Source of the DNA: Mobilitalea sibirica
GTDB taxonomy: Bacteria > Bacillota > Clostridia > Lachnospirales > Lachnospiraceae
DNA length: 64,000 nucleotides
Direction: 5' to 3'
Assembly (NCBI RefSeq): GCF_015999265.1
Contig: NZ_JAEAGR010000003.1
Location: 1-64,000 of the forward strand
Translations under genes and position numbers: made by a program
Part shown: positions 42,321 to 51,670 of the stretch, piece by piece
Numbering within the stretch: position 1 is the stretch's first letter
Layout: the number at the start of each line of letters is the position of its first letter
The notes under the pieces: model-generated
Databases searched by the model: none
What the model was told of the DNA's origin: nothing
What the model saw: the letters and a program-made list of their open reading frames with translations, nothing else

Positions 42321-43292
42321 ATGGTTGGGATAAAGGATGTAGCAAAACTGGCAGGGGTATCTGTTTCAACGGTTTCAAATGTACTAAATAACAAGAAAAA
42401 TGTCAGTGATGAAACACGGGAAAAGATTATAAAAATCTGCAAAGAATTATCTTATCAACCAAATGCCGCAGGTAAAAGTCTTAAATCCGGGAAGAACGAT
42501 ACAATCCTATTTAACTTTAGCGACTTCGATCGGAGTTTCTATCTGAAGATTATTAACGGAATTAGTGATTATGTGAATAATAATGATTTTGATTTGATCA
42601 TATGTACTGATAAATCCTGTGAAAAGTATATGAATAACTCTCTAACCGGCGGGAGCATCATTCTTGACAAAAAAATGCAAGATGATACGTTAATACGTAT
42701 TGCTAGTGAAAATTATCCGATTGTGGTGTTGGATAGAATTATGAATAATCCTTATATAAAAAGTGTTGTTGTGAATAATTACGATCCTATGTTTGAAATG
42801 ATTCAGGGTGTGATCGACAGGGGGTATCGCAGTTTTGGATTTGTAGGAGGACCGGAAGAAACGGCTGATAATAAGGAGCGGTATAGGGCTTTTCGAGATG
42901 CTTTAGAAGTTAATCATATTCAATTTCTACAAAAGAGTTACTTTGCCGGTAATTATCGCGAAAAAAGCGGATATAACGCAGCTAAGATATTGATGCTGAG
43001 CAGGGAGCTTCCGGATTGTCTGGTCTGTGCCAATGATAATATGGCAATCGGAGCGATGAAGGCTTTTCAGGAGAATGGTATCAGAGTACCTGAGGATATT
43101 GCGGTAACTGGTTTTGATAACTGCGATCTGGCGGAAGCGATGGGACTGACCACAGTTTCTATACCGAATTATGAAAGGGGCTATATAGCAGCAAGGTACC
43201 TCATAGAGAATATCAGAGGTCAGAGGAATGTTGAGACCTTCAAGATATCAGCCAAAATCATTTTTCGAAGTAGCGTAGGAATAAAAAAATAG
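42321..43292 (+). CDS. LacI-family transcriptional regulator
   Basis: A 323-residue LacI repressor: HTH and hinge helix (GIKDVAKLAGVSVSTVSNVLNNKKNVSDETREKIIKICKELSYQPNAAGKSLKSG, in outline, residues 3-57) and a periplasmic-binding-protein-like effector domain ending IFRSSVG. GGAGG precedes the ATG. It is followed by its own terminator and then by the sugar ABC/GH65 operon, which it probably controls in response to the imported disaccharide. Confidence 0.93.
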   Translation: MVGIKDVAKLAGVSVSTVSNVLNNKKNVSDETREKIIKICKELSYQPNAAGKSLKSGKNDTILFNFSDFDRSFYLKIINGISDYVNNNDFDLIICTDKSCEKYMNNSLTGGSIILDKKMQDDTLIRIASENYPIVVLDRIMNNPYIKSVVVNNYDPMFEMIQGVIDRGYRSFGFVGGPEETADNKERYRAFRDALEVNHIQFLQKSYFAGNYREKSGYNAAKILMLSRELPDCLVCANDNMAIGAMKAFQENGIRVPEDIAVTGFDNCDLAEAMGLTTVSIPNYERGYIAARYLIENIRGQRNVETFKISAKIIFRSSVGIKK

Positions 43293-43333
43293 TAGCATTA
43301 GTAAAATGTAAGTAAAATTAGAAAAAATTTTAG

Positions 43334-43386
43334 TAAAGTCACGTGAGAATCAACAAATGTTGGTGATTCGGCGTGGCTTTTTTATT
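43334..43386 (+). terminator. Terminator after the LacI gene
   Basis: AAAGTCACG...GAATCAAC / GTTGGTGATTC...GTGGCTTT, then TTTTA. Confidence 0.7.
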
Positions 43387-43521
43387 GGAATATTTGTATA
43401 GTATTTACAAAGAATTGTGATATAAGAAGTAAGTGTTGTGACATTATTGACAACAATATAAAGATATATTATCATTTATGTATAACGTTTTACAAAATAA
43501 TATTAAAGGAGAGAGGGTTTT

Positions 43522-44778
43522 ATGAAAATTAAGAAAATACTTAGTGTTTTACTAGCAGCAATCATGATGCTTAGCGTTGTATTGACAGGTTGTGGAAAAG
43601 CGGATGAGGAAACCGGAAAAACTGGGGATGAAGTAAAGGCAGCGAAAAAAATAATTGTATTCCAATCAAAGGTAGAGATTATTGATCAATTGGAAGCCCT
43701 AGCGGAAGAATATAAGGCTGAGACCGGAGTTGAGGTTGAAGTTTGGGGTACAACCGGTGATGATTATTTGCAACAGTTGAAAATTAAATTAGGTAATAAT
43801 CAAGGTCCTACTGTTTTCTCCTTAGTACCGGGTGCTGAATCAGAGGAATTAAAGAATTACCTGACAGATTTAAGTGATATATCCTTTGTTGACGATATCG
43901 CAAAGAATATGGCTAACGAAATTAATAGTAAGGTTGTTGGTATTCCTTATACCATGGAAGGTTTTGGAGTTGTATATAATAAGAGCCTGATTGATGCTAG
44001 TAAAATTACTGATACCGCGTCCTTTATTCAAATGTTAAAGGATCAAAAAGCAGCTGGCACTAATGGATTTAGCTTATCTCAGGAAAGCTATTTCTTAATC
44101 GGACACATTTTAAATACTCCTTTTGCATTACAGGCTAATCCTTTGGATTACATAAATAAGTTAGTAGCTGGCGAAGTAAAAATGCAGGATACTCCTGAGT
44201 TTAAAGAGTTTGCAGAACTTATGGTAGCGGTTAGAGAGAATACGAATAATCCGTTAGAAGTAAACTACGATACACAAACCGGTGACTTTGCTACCGGAAA
44301 ATCCGCATCCATTCATCAGGGTAACTGGAGCTATGGTATGTTCAAAGATTACGATGTGAACTTTGAGATGGGTATGATGCCGTTACCGATCAGCGGAAAT
44401 GACAAGATTGCAGCTGCAGTACCTGCTTGCTGGTATGTGAATTCTCAGGCAACCGCAGAAGAAATAAAAGCAGGTAAAGATTTCCTTAACTGGTTATATA
44501 CTTCTGAGACCGGTAAGAAATACCTAATGGAGGAATTCGGATTTATTCCGGTTGTTTCTACCATGGAAAGTCCTACACTGGATCCGCTTTCAGCCTCAGT
44601 ATCTGAATATGCTGCTGCCGGAAAGACAATTGGCTGGCCTAATAGCTATTGGCCTGCAGGTATAGTAGATGTATATTTAGTTCCTGTTGCGCAAGAATTC
44701 TTTACCACTGATATGACAGCGGATGAATTCCTAGAAGCTTTAACCAATGCGTTTGTTGAAGCGGGCAAAGCAAAATAA
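43522..44778 (+). CDS. Sugar ABC transporter solute-binding lipoprotein
   Basis: A 418-residue family 1 solute-binding protein. The signal peptide ends in a lipobox (VVLTGCGK, Cys at about residue 25), so it is lipid-anchored on the outer face. The mature part is maltose-binding-protein-like (IIVFQSKVEIIDQLEALAEEYKAETGVEVEVWGT). AAAGGAGAGAGGG is the ribosome binding site. It delivers a sugar, probably the alpha-glucobiose split by the GH65 enzyme, to the two permeases encoded next. No ATPase gene is in the operon; a shared MsmX-type ATPase is likely. Confidence 0.92.
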   Translation: MKIKKILSVLLAAIMMLSVVLTGCGKADEETGKTGDEVKAAKKIIVFQSKVEIIDQLEALAEEYKAETGVEVEVWGTTGDDYLQQLKIKLGNNQGPTVFSLVPGAESEELKNYLTDLSDISFVDDIAKNMANEINSKVVGIPYTMEGFGVVYNKSLIDASKITDTASFIQMLKDQKAAGTNGFSLSQESYFLIGHILNTPFALQANPLDYINKLVAGEVKMQDTPEFKEFAELMVAVRENTNNPLEVNYDTQTGDFATGKSASIHQGNWSYGMFKDYDVNFEMGMMPLPISGNDKIAAAVPACWYVNSQATAEEIKAGKDFLNWLYTSETGKKYLMEEFGFIPVVSTMESPTLDPLSASVSEYAAAGKTIGWPNSYWPAGIVDVYLVPVAQEFFTTDMTADEFLEALTNAFVEAGKAK

Positions 44779-44792
44779 TAGCAAAATAAAAA

Positions 44793-44886
44793 GCAGAAAT
44801 CTAACATCATCTTAATACATGATAAATGAAAGCCTCCATAGCTGGATTTCATTTATAGACTCTGAAATCGGTGTTAGATTTCTGTA
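44793..44886 (+). promoter_or_regulatory. Large stem-loop between binding protein and permease genes
   Basis: AGAAATCTAACA (about 44796-44807) pairs with TGTTAGATTTCT (about 44873-44884), with a nested ATAAATGAAA/TTTCATTTAT stem. There is no T-run, so it is more likely an RNA stabiliser or partial attenuator that keeps binding protein above permease than a full terminator. A second repeat, AAGACCTTC/GAGGTCTCTT, follows at about 44900-44936. Confidence 0.5.
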
Positions 44887-45048
44887 TTATAAAGTTCTCT
44901 AAAGAAAGACCTTCTTTCGTATATTTGGAGGTCTCTTCCTGGTTTTATATTAATAGATATCGTAAATAAACTTTCGTAGACTTTATGTGAATGAAATAGT
45001 ATAAGCATTAAGGGAGTCAAAGCTTCCTATAAGAACTGGGGGGTTAGA

Positions 45049-45924
45049 ATGAAAAAGATTAGAGATAAAGCTTGGTATGCTCTATTTGTATCACCACTGA
45101 TATTTGTTTTTACAACGGTAGTTATTATTCCTTTTATTATTGGTATTGGCTATTCCTTTATATCTTGGGACGGAATGCCGTTAAATGAAAAAACCTTTGT
45201 TGGATTTGACAACTACATAAGACTGTTTGTGGATAAAAGATTTATGACATCCGCAGGGCATACAGTCTTATTTACTATATTTGCAGTACTTCTCATCAAT
45301 GTACTTGGGCTATTCTTTGCACTACTTGTAACCAGTAAATTAAAGGCACGCAATGCAGTAAGAACCATGTTATTTATGCCATATTTAATTGGCGGATTGA
45401 TTTTAGGATACATATGGAAATTTATCTTTACAGATGTGTTTAAATCCATAGGTGAATTGACCGGATGGACTAAAGTGTTTTTTAGTTGGCTTCTCGATCC
45501 CCAATATGCATTGGCAGCAATGATTGTTGTTACAACCTGGCAGATGGCTGGATACATTATGATTATATACATAAACGGAATTCAAGCGATGCCGGAAGAC
45601 ATTATTGAAGCAGGTAAAGTAGATGGAGCAGGCTTTTGGCAGACATTGTTCCGTATTAAATTTCCTCTGATTATGCCTTCCTTTACCATCTCTCTGTTTT
45701 TAACCTTATCAAATTGCTTTAAGATATTTGATGTTAACTTTTCCTTAACCGGTGGTGGACCAAATAATGCTACCGAGATGATGGCGATGAACATATATAA
45801 TGAGATTTTCTCCTTGAGCAATTATGGATATGGTCAGGCAAAAGCAATTATATTCTTTATAGCGGTTGCCATTATTACATTAATACAGGTATCAATAACG
45901 AAAAAGAGAGAGGTGGAGATGTAA
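45049..45924 (+). CDS. Sugar ABC transporter permease (MalF/UgpA type)
   Basis: A 291-residue inner-membrane permease with six spans and the EAA loop (ILPEDIIEAGKVDGAGFWQTLFRIKFPLIMP in outline). GGGGGG precedes the ATG. Its stop overlaps the next permease start by 1 nt (TAATG), so the two are coupled. Works with the adjoining binding protein. Confidence 0.92.
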   Translation: MKKIRDKAWYALFVSPLIFVFTTVVIIPFIIGIGYSFISWDGMPLNEKTFVGFDNYIRLFVDKRFMTSAGHTVLFTIFAVLLINVLGLFFALLVTSKLKARNAVRTMLFMPYLIGGLILGYIWKFIFTDVFKSIGELTGWTKVFFSWLLDPQYALAAMIVVTTWQMAGYIMIIYINGIQAMPEDIIEAGKVDGAGFWQTLFRIKFPLIMPSFTISLFLTLSNCFKIFDVNFSLTGGGPNNATEMMAMNIYNEIFSLSNYGYGQAKAIIFFIAVAIITLIQVSITKKREVEM

Positions 45925-46763
45925 TGAAGAAGGTCATTATGATAATCGTTGAAATGATTACTGTTGTTATTTGTCTATGCTATCTCTTTCCAATCTATAT
46001 CGTATTGGTTAACTCCTTTAAGAATCGCCAGGAGTTATATGAGAATATGCTAGCACTTCCTCAAAAATTTTCTTTCGATTATTTTACCAAAGCCATGAGT
46101 AAAATGAATTTTACGAGGGCGTTTACGAATTCATTCATAGTAACTGTAGTATCGATCGCTATCATTATTGTACTTGCATCGATGACTGCATGGATGTTTG
46201 TAAGAATGAACAATCAATTCAGTAAATTCATGTTTATGGTCTTTGTTGCTACAATGATTATTCCATTTCAAACGATTATGATGCCTTTGATGCAGGTTAT
46301 GGGGTGGGCGAGGGATACCCTACACCTCCCGATGCTAAATACCCTGGGCGGATTAATCTATATGAATGTGGGTTTTGGAGCTAGTATGGCGGTGTTTTTA
46401 TTCCATGGTTTCATAAAATCCATTCCGATATCTCTGGAAGAAGCAGCTACCATTGATGGTTGCAATAAATTTAAAGTTTTCTGGAAGATTGTATTTCCTA
46501 TATTAAAACCGACAACGGCTACAGTTATAATACTGGATGTTATATGGATTTGGAATGACTATTTATTACCTTCCCTAGTCTTATCCGGTAAAGAGCTTCG
46601 CACCATTCCCTTATCAACCGCTTCCTTTTTCGGCCAGTTTACGATTGAATGGAACTTGGCGATGTCAGGTTTAATGCTGACCATCATACCGGTTATTGTA
46701 TTTTACCTGGCAGCGCAGAAATATATCGTTAAGGGTGTTGCAGCAGGAGCTGTTAAGCAGTAA
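45924..46763 (+). CDS. Sugar ABC transporter permease (MalG/UgpE type)
   Basis: A 279-residue six-span permease with the second EAA loop (SIPISLEEAATIDGCNKFKVFWKIVFPILKP in outline). It pairs with the upstream permease to form the membrane channel of the importer. Typical length and order for CUT1 sugar importers. Confidence 0.92.
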   Translation: MKKVIMIIVEMITVVICLCYLFPIYIVLVNSFKNRQELYENMLALPQKFSFDYFTKAMSKMNFTRAFTNSFIVTVVSIAIIIVLASMTAWMFVRMNNQFSKFMFMVFVATMIIPFQTIMMPLMQVMGWARDTLHLPMLNTLGGLIYMNVGFGASMAVFLFHGFIKSIPISLEEAATIDGCNKFKVFWKIVFPILKPTTATVIILDVIWIWNDYLLPSLVLSGKELRTIPLSTASFFGQFTIEWNLAMSGLMLTIIPVIVFYLAAQKYIVKGVAAGAVKQ

Positions 46764-46827
46764 TGATGTTTTACAATACCCATGCCGCTTCAAGCAACTT
46801 TAGGCATGGGCATCGATGGAGGAAAGA

Positions 46828-49110
46828 ATGAAAATAAAACAACCGGTTTACGCAATAGATAATATCATCTCAGACTATAATGATTTAACTGTATATGAAA
46901 CCGTATTCCATAATGCAAATGGATATATCGGAGTAAGGTCTAATTTTGAAGAAGGTTATCCGGAAGGTATCGATACAATCCGTGGTTCCTATATCAATGG
47001 CTTCTATGATATCGCAGAAATGAAGCAAGCTGAAAAGTTATACGGATTGGTAGAAGATAAGCAAACAATGTTAAATGTGGTGGACACCCAGACGATTTAT
47101 CTTATTATCGATGGAGAGAAGTTCAGTATGTTTGAGGGAACAGTCAAAGAAAGCAAACGATGGCTTGATATGGAGAAAGGAATAACCGGAAGATATATCG
47201 TTTGGCGTTCGCCCAAAGGAAAAGAAATAGAGATATCAATAAAAAGAATGACTTCCTTTACTCAACTATCCCTATTTACTATTGAATACATAGTCAAAGC
47301 ATTGAACTTTAACGGAAATATAGTATTCCAATCCTATCACCGGGGTGAGGTGCAAAATTATAGCAATGAAAATGACCCACGGGCTGCAAGAGAAAGTAGT
47401 AGATATCTTGTGCCGGCACAGGCTGTAGTTGAGGAGGGAGTTTCCTATCTAACCTCCGATACATCAAAATCCGCTTTATCTGTGTGTACTGGTGTTGCTC
47501 ATAGATTATCGAAAGATAGTAGCATTGTAACGAAACTCGAAGGTCACAGTGCATCTACAAAGATTGATACGGCTATAGTAGAAAATGAAAGCATTCAATT
47601 AGTTAAATATACTGTATTCAGCGATTCTATCCGTCATAAGGATTGTACGGCAAATGCGAAGGTAGAAATGGGGAAAGCATTAACCGTTTCTCTGGAAACT
47701 TTATATCAAGCTCAATTCGTATATCTGAAAGAATACTGGAATAACTGCCTGTTAGAAATTAAGGGCGATGATGAGTTGACGGAAGCAATTAATTACAATA
47801 TGTATCAGCTAATACAATCGGTTGGTAAGGATGAACATTGTAATATTACGGCAAAGGGTTTAAGCGGAGAAGGATATGAAGGGCATTATTTTTGGGATAC
47901 GGAGATGTATATCGAACCCTTTTTCAATTTAACAGAACCATCGATAACCAAGAATTTAATTAGCTTTCGTTATAAAACCCTTGATAAGGCTAGAGAAAAT
48001 GCGAAAATCTTAGGTCATGCAAAGGGTGCCTTATTTCCCTGGAGAACCATCATGGGTACAGAATGTTCCGGTTATTTTCCCTCAGGAACAGCAGGTTATC
48101 ATATCAATGGTGATATCGCTTATTCGGTGGTCGCGTATTATCTGGTAACGAAGGATCTTGATTTTATAGCTGAGAAGGGTGCAGAAATCATTTTCGAGAC
48201 AGCCCGTTTATGGATGGATGTAGGAAATTACAGCAATGGTACCTTTCGAATTAATGAGGTTACCGGACCCGATGAATATACCTGTATGGTAAATAATAAT
48301 TACTATACCAATGTATCAGCGCAATATAATCTGCGTTGGGCATATAAGTTTTATTACATGTTAAAAGAAGCAAAGCAATTGACGAATATTGAAAAATTAG
48401 GTATTACAGAGGATGAAGTCAGAGAATTCGAACGAGCAGCTGATTTGATGTATCTTCCTTATGATAACACATTAAAAATTAATCCACAGGATGATTCTTT
48501 CCTAGATAAGAAGGTATGGGATTTAGAAAATACGCCGAAAGAAAAGTTCCCCTTACTCCTGCATTATCATCCACTTCATTTATATCGCCATCAGGTATGT
48601 AAGCAGGCGGATACTGTTTTAGCACATTTTATATTTGAAGATGCACAGTCAATGGAGACCATTCGCAATACCTTTCATTATTATGAAAAGGTTACGACCC
48701 ATGACTCTTCCTTATCTACCTGTATCTTTAGTATTATGGCATCCAAGCTTGGTCTAATTGATAAGGCTTATGACTACTTTGGTGATTCCGCAAAACTGGA
48801 TCTTTTTAATACTCATAAGAATACGAAGGACGGGATTCATACAGCCAACATGGGTGGTAATTTTATGGCGATTGTTTATGGCTTTGGAGGACTTCGGATT
48901 AAGGAGAACAGTATTTATTTTGCACCCTCACTGCCAAAACAATGGGAGCAATACAAATTCCAAATTAATTATGAGGACAGTCAGATTATTGTGGAAGTGA
49001 ATGCTAAGGAAACAATCTTTACTTTGGTTAAGGGTGGTTCGAAGGTAATACACATTTACGGTATTTCGTACAACTTAGAAGACGTAGTTAAGATAGCATT
49101 ACAAGGATAA
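46828..49110 (+). CDS. GH65 disaccharide phosphorylase
   Basis: A 760-residue cytosolic GH65 enzyme, which splits an alpha-linked glucobiose with phosphate to beta-glucose 1-phosphate and glucose. N-terminal beta-sandwich (residues about 1-270), helical linker, (alpha/alpha)6 barrel with GHYFWDTEMYIEPF and the general-acid Glu483 in VTGPDEYTCMVNNNYYTN, then a C-terminal beta domain. ATG 46828 lies 5 nt after GGAGG; the ATG 4 codons earlier overlaps that site. The next gene, beta-phosphoglucomutase, consumes its product. Kojibiose, nigerose, trehalose or maltose specificity cannot be told here. Confidence 0.92.
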   Translation: MKIKQPVYAIDNIISDYNDLTVYETVFHNANGYIGVRSNFEEGYPEGIDTIRGSYINGFYDIAEMKQAEKLYGLVEDKQTMLNVVDTQTIYLIIDGEKFSMFEGTVKESKRWLDMEKGITGRYIVWRSPKGKEIEISIKRMTSFTQLSLFTIEYIVKALNFNGNIVFQSYHRGEVQNYSNENDPRAARESSRYLVPAQAVVEEGVSYLTSDTSKSALSVCTGVAHRLSKDSSIVTKLEGHSASTKIDTAIVENESIQLVKYTVFSDSIRHKDCTANAKVEMGKALTVSLETLYQAQFVYLKEYWNNCLLEIKGDDELTEAINYNMYQLIQSVGKDEHCNITAKGLSGEGYEGHYFWDTEMYIEPFFNLTEPSITKNLISFRYKTLDKARENAKILGHAKGALFPWRTIMGTECSGYFPSGTAGYHINGDIAYSVVAYYLVTKDLDFIAEKGAEIIFETARLWMDVGNYSNGTFRINEVTGPDEYTCMVNNNYYTNVSAQYNLRWAYKFYYMLKEAKQLTNIEKLGITEDEVREFERAADLMYLPYDNTLKINPQDDSFLDKKVWDLENTPKEKFPLLLHYHPLHLYRHQVCKQADTVLAHFIFEDAQSMETIRNTFHYYEKVTTHDSSLSTCIFSIMASKLGLIDKAYDYFGDSAKLDLFNTHKNTKDGIHTANMGGNFMAIVYGFGGLRIKENSIYFAPSLPKQWEQYKFQINYEDSQIIVEVNAKETIFTLVKGGSKVIHIYGISYNLEDVVKIALQG

Positions 49111-49161
49111 AGAAGCTACGATTGAAATGTAGTAATACAGTTACGGAAAGGTACAGAAAAT

Positions 49162-49803
49162 ATGAAGTATAAAGCAGTCATATTTGATTTGGATGGGGTG
49201 ATTTGTCATACCGATCAATATCATTTTCTGGCATGGAAGAAGTTGGCGGATCGAATGGGCATATATTTTGATAAAGAGATTAATAACCGTCTTCGAGGAG
49301 TAAGCAGGATGGAAAGCCTTGAGATCATTCTGGAACAGCATAAGGGGGAGCCTTTTACTGAGGAACAAAAGGCTAGCCTGGCAGAAGAGAAGAATGGGGT
49401 ATATAAAGAGCTTCTTGCTAAAATGTCAACTTCAGATCTGAGTGAGGAAGTAATTAAAATATTAGAGCATATCCGTTTAAAGGGATTAAAACTGGCAATT
49501 GGCTCATCCAGTAAAAATGCCAGACTTATTCTTAATCAGATTGGGTTGCCAGATTATTTTGATGCCATCTCCGATGGGAATAACATAATGAATTCCAAAC
49601 CACATCCGGAGGTATTCTTAAAGGCAGCAGAGTACTTGAATATTGCTCCTGAATACTGTTTGGTGGTTGAGGATGCAAAAGCTGGAATTGATGCAGCTTT
49701 TGCTGCAGGTATGGATAGTGCAGCGTTAGGAGATGCCTATGGTTATCATAAGGCAAACTATTATTTAACTTCTTTCTCTGATTTACAATTAATTATTGTA
49801 TAA
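49162..49803 (+). CDS. pgmB: Beta-phosphoglucomutase
   Basis: A 213-residue HAD-superfamily phosphomutase. Motif I FDLDGVICHTDQYHFLAWKKLA with the two catalytic Asp residues (10 and 12 or near), motif II IGSSSKN, the Lys of NSKPHPEVFL, and motif IV VVEDAKAGIDAA are present; the cap residues RGVSRMESLE fit beta-phosphoglucomutase. It turns the beta-glucose 1-phosphate made by the GH65 phosphorylase into glucose 6-phosphate. Completes the operon. Confidence 0.93.
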   Translation: MKYKAVIFDLDGVICHTDQYHFLAWKKLADRMGIYFDKEINNRLRGVSRMESLEIILEQHKGEPFTEEQKASLAEEKNGVYKELLAKMSTSDLSEEVIKILEHIRLKGLKLAIGSSSKNARLILNQIGLPDYFDAISDGNNIMNSKPHPEVFLKAAEYLNIAPEYCLVVEDAKAGIDAAFAAGMDSAALGDAYGYHKANYYLTSFSDLQLIIV

Positions 49804-50014
49804 ACTAAAACTGGAAATAATGAAAATCATAAACTGAAGGTAATGTAATCAAACAATAGATGTAATTCTTCATAATTATTTGAGAAAATGATATTTCGTG
49901 TTTTCCATTCTTATATCCTTGCTAATTAGGTATATTTTAATCTCAACAAGGCATCTTAACACATGGCATGTAAATTAGAACATAAACCATATCTTAAAGA
50001 TAAATATTATAATA

Positions 50015-50221
50015 TTAAAACTTGAAAAAACCAGAGTGATTTTTATCTGCTCTCATAATACTAATATTTCTTTCAATAGTATTAGATTTTATATAACAAT
50101 ACAGAGAATCCCATATTAAACACTCCTCGGCTTTGGAGGCATTTTCAAAGTACTCACCCCATTCAAACCATTCAAATTCAGATGAATCTTTTAAATTCTC
50201 AATTGGTGGAAAGCATAATAA
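50015..50221 (-). pseudogene. C-terminal remnant of an unrecognised gene
   Basis: A minus-strand open stretch without a start codon reads ENLKDSSEFEWFEWGEYFENASKAEECLIWDSLYC (in part) to a stop at 50015-50017. Protein-like composition but no family recognised. It sits just left of att copy 2, so it is likely a truncated passenger gene. Confidence 0.4.
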
Positions 50222-50283
50222 TTATTGTTATATTTAAATCCTTATAGCGCAGCAAAAAATCCCTTAAAAATAAAGGGATTTCG

Positions 50284-50304
50284 TAAGCGCGAGACGGGAT
50301 TCGA
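50284..50304 (-). repeat. att-like copy 2 of the tRNA-Gly 3' end
   Basis: TAAGCGCGAGACGGGATTCGA; homology ends there, one base short of the AACC of the other copies. It is preceded by a hairpin AATCCCTT...AAGGGATT (about 50258-50281) equal to the one before copy 4. Confidence 0.8.
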
Positions 50305-50509
50305 GGGCTGCTTCGCAGAACTTCACCCGCGACGTCCTCGCATAGTCTTTACTTCGCAAAAACAGCTCGTAAAGCCATTAGAAGAATAAGAACATCGGCG
50401 TGTGTGCCTCCGTTCTCATTCTTCCAAGTCTCTGTTTGTGAGAGTACGAATCTGATCTACACACAGAACATAAAAAGAGTCCATCCTATTGGATGAACTC
50501 TTTTTATAT
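50305..50509. other. GC-richer 205-bp segment between two att copies
   Basis: No gene. Base composition is richer in GC than its surroundings. It holds an imperfect stem GAAGAATAAGAAC / GTTCTCATTCTTC (about 50383-50427) and ends in a terminator-like hairpin AAAAAGAGT...ACTCTTTTT (50472-50505). Confidence 0.5.
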
Positions 50510-50533
50510 TAAGCGCGAGACGGGATTCGAACC
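50510..50533 (-). repeat. att-like copy 3 of the tRNA-Gly 3' end
   Basis: TAAGCGCGAGACGGGATTCGAACC, identical to the tRNA end over the first 23 bases. The following 85 bp nearly match those after copy 1, including GTGCACATAATAGTGCACAT (50597-50616), so both are the same kind of element left end. Confidence 0.85.
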
Positions 50534-50656
50534 ATAATCCCATCCTATAAATACTGAAAAGAAAGGGGTTCCATCCACTTCTGATTTATGTGCACATAAT
50601 AGTGCACATATTTAATATAATGCTAATACACTTAGTAACAATGTTATTCTTGATAC

Positions 50657-51670
50657 CTATTGTATTAATTTAAAATTGAAATCTGGTATTATAAAAACGC
50701 AAGTATTTAGCACCCAAATATAACCTAATGTTTCATCTCTACTTACATTATTTTGTACCTTTAATATTTCATATAAATCTAATAATTCAAAAGATGATTT
50801 ATAATCTTTATCCTTTAATTCTATGTTAAGTATTTTGCTTCCCTTAGTAATATTATGTAATACAATATTATTAAAGATTTTACGCATATAAATGTAATAA
50901 CTTATATGATTTTGAAGATATCCCATGTTGGTTAATAAACTCGCTATTTGAAATTTTGCTGTGTTTAAATTTGGATAAGATAAAATATCATCAAGATTCT
51001 GTTTAATGAGTTCGATTAAATTATCAGCATTTGAGATTTCTAATATTTTCTGAGTATGTTTCTTACAGACTTCAATATCTTTTATACCATATCGGTCTGA
51101 CAATATTTCTTCTATTTTTTTAGGAAGTTTTATAAGTTTAGCCACAAATGTATCTTGTATTAATCTTTTATACTGAGAACCTGGCCGTAAAGTAACGCCT
51201 ACAGTCAGGTTCTCATAGTTAGTATCAGGGAAACAAGTAAAATGTTGATAAGATTCTATCATTGGATAATTAACATATAATTTTCCCATATCAGTTGAAT
51301 CAAAAAAATAACGTTGCATATTTTTAATTTTCTGTTCAGAAAAATTAGGGTCATGTCGTTCATAATCAAATATTAAATAAATATTAGTAAAATCCTTTTT
51401 ATTTAAGATAGTACTATGATTTTTTTTCTTACCAACAATAAATGGTAAATCAACATCTTCCTCATACCATGTATCACCGTATTCATATAATAAATCATTA
51501 TATAATATATAAATATTAGTACCATAAATCCATACATCGTCAATGTTAATTTCTAATTCTGGAAAAGTTTGAAAAACTATTTGAAATAATTTATCTTTCT
51601 CATGATTTCCCTCAACAATTAATAAATTTAGGTGACGTTTTCTTGGAATCTCTAAATTGTATTTATTCAT
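50657..51670 (-). CDS. TOPRIM-like partner of the AAA ATPase
   Basis: A protein of about 337 residues. NLLIVEGNHEKDKLF (Glu20) and NIYLIFDYERHDPNF (Asp102, Glu104, Asp107) have the spacing and content of a TOPRIM metal site as in OLD, RloB or AriB nucleases. The remainder is helical and not recognised. Start is uncertain: ATG 51670 has GGAG 12 nt upstream; a GTG at 51688 is possible. Either overlaps the end of the ATPase gene, implying coupled translation. The pair resembles two-gene anti-phage systems, but the exact family was not identified. Confidence 0.6.
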   Translation of the reverse strand: MNKYNLEIPRKRHLNLLIVEGNHEKDKLFQIVFQTFPELEINIDDVWIYGTNIYILYNDLLYEYGDTWYEEDVDLPFIVGKKKNHSTILNKKDFTNIYLIFDYERHDPNFSEQKIKNMQRYFFDSTDMGKLYVNYPMIESYQHFTCFPDTNYENLTVGVTLRPGSQYKRLIQDTFVAKLIKLPKKIEEILSDRYGIKDIEVCKKHTQKILEISNADNLIELIKQNLDDILSYPNLNTAKFQIASLLTNMGYLQNHISYYIYMRKIFNNIVLHNITKGSKILNIELKDKDYKSSFELLDLYEILKVQNNVSRDETLGYIWVLNTCVFIIPDFNFKLIQ

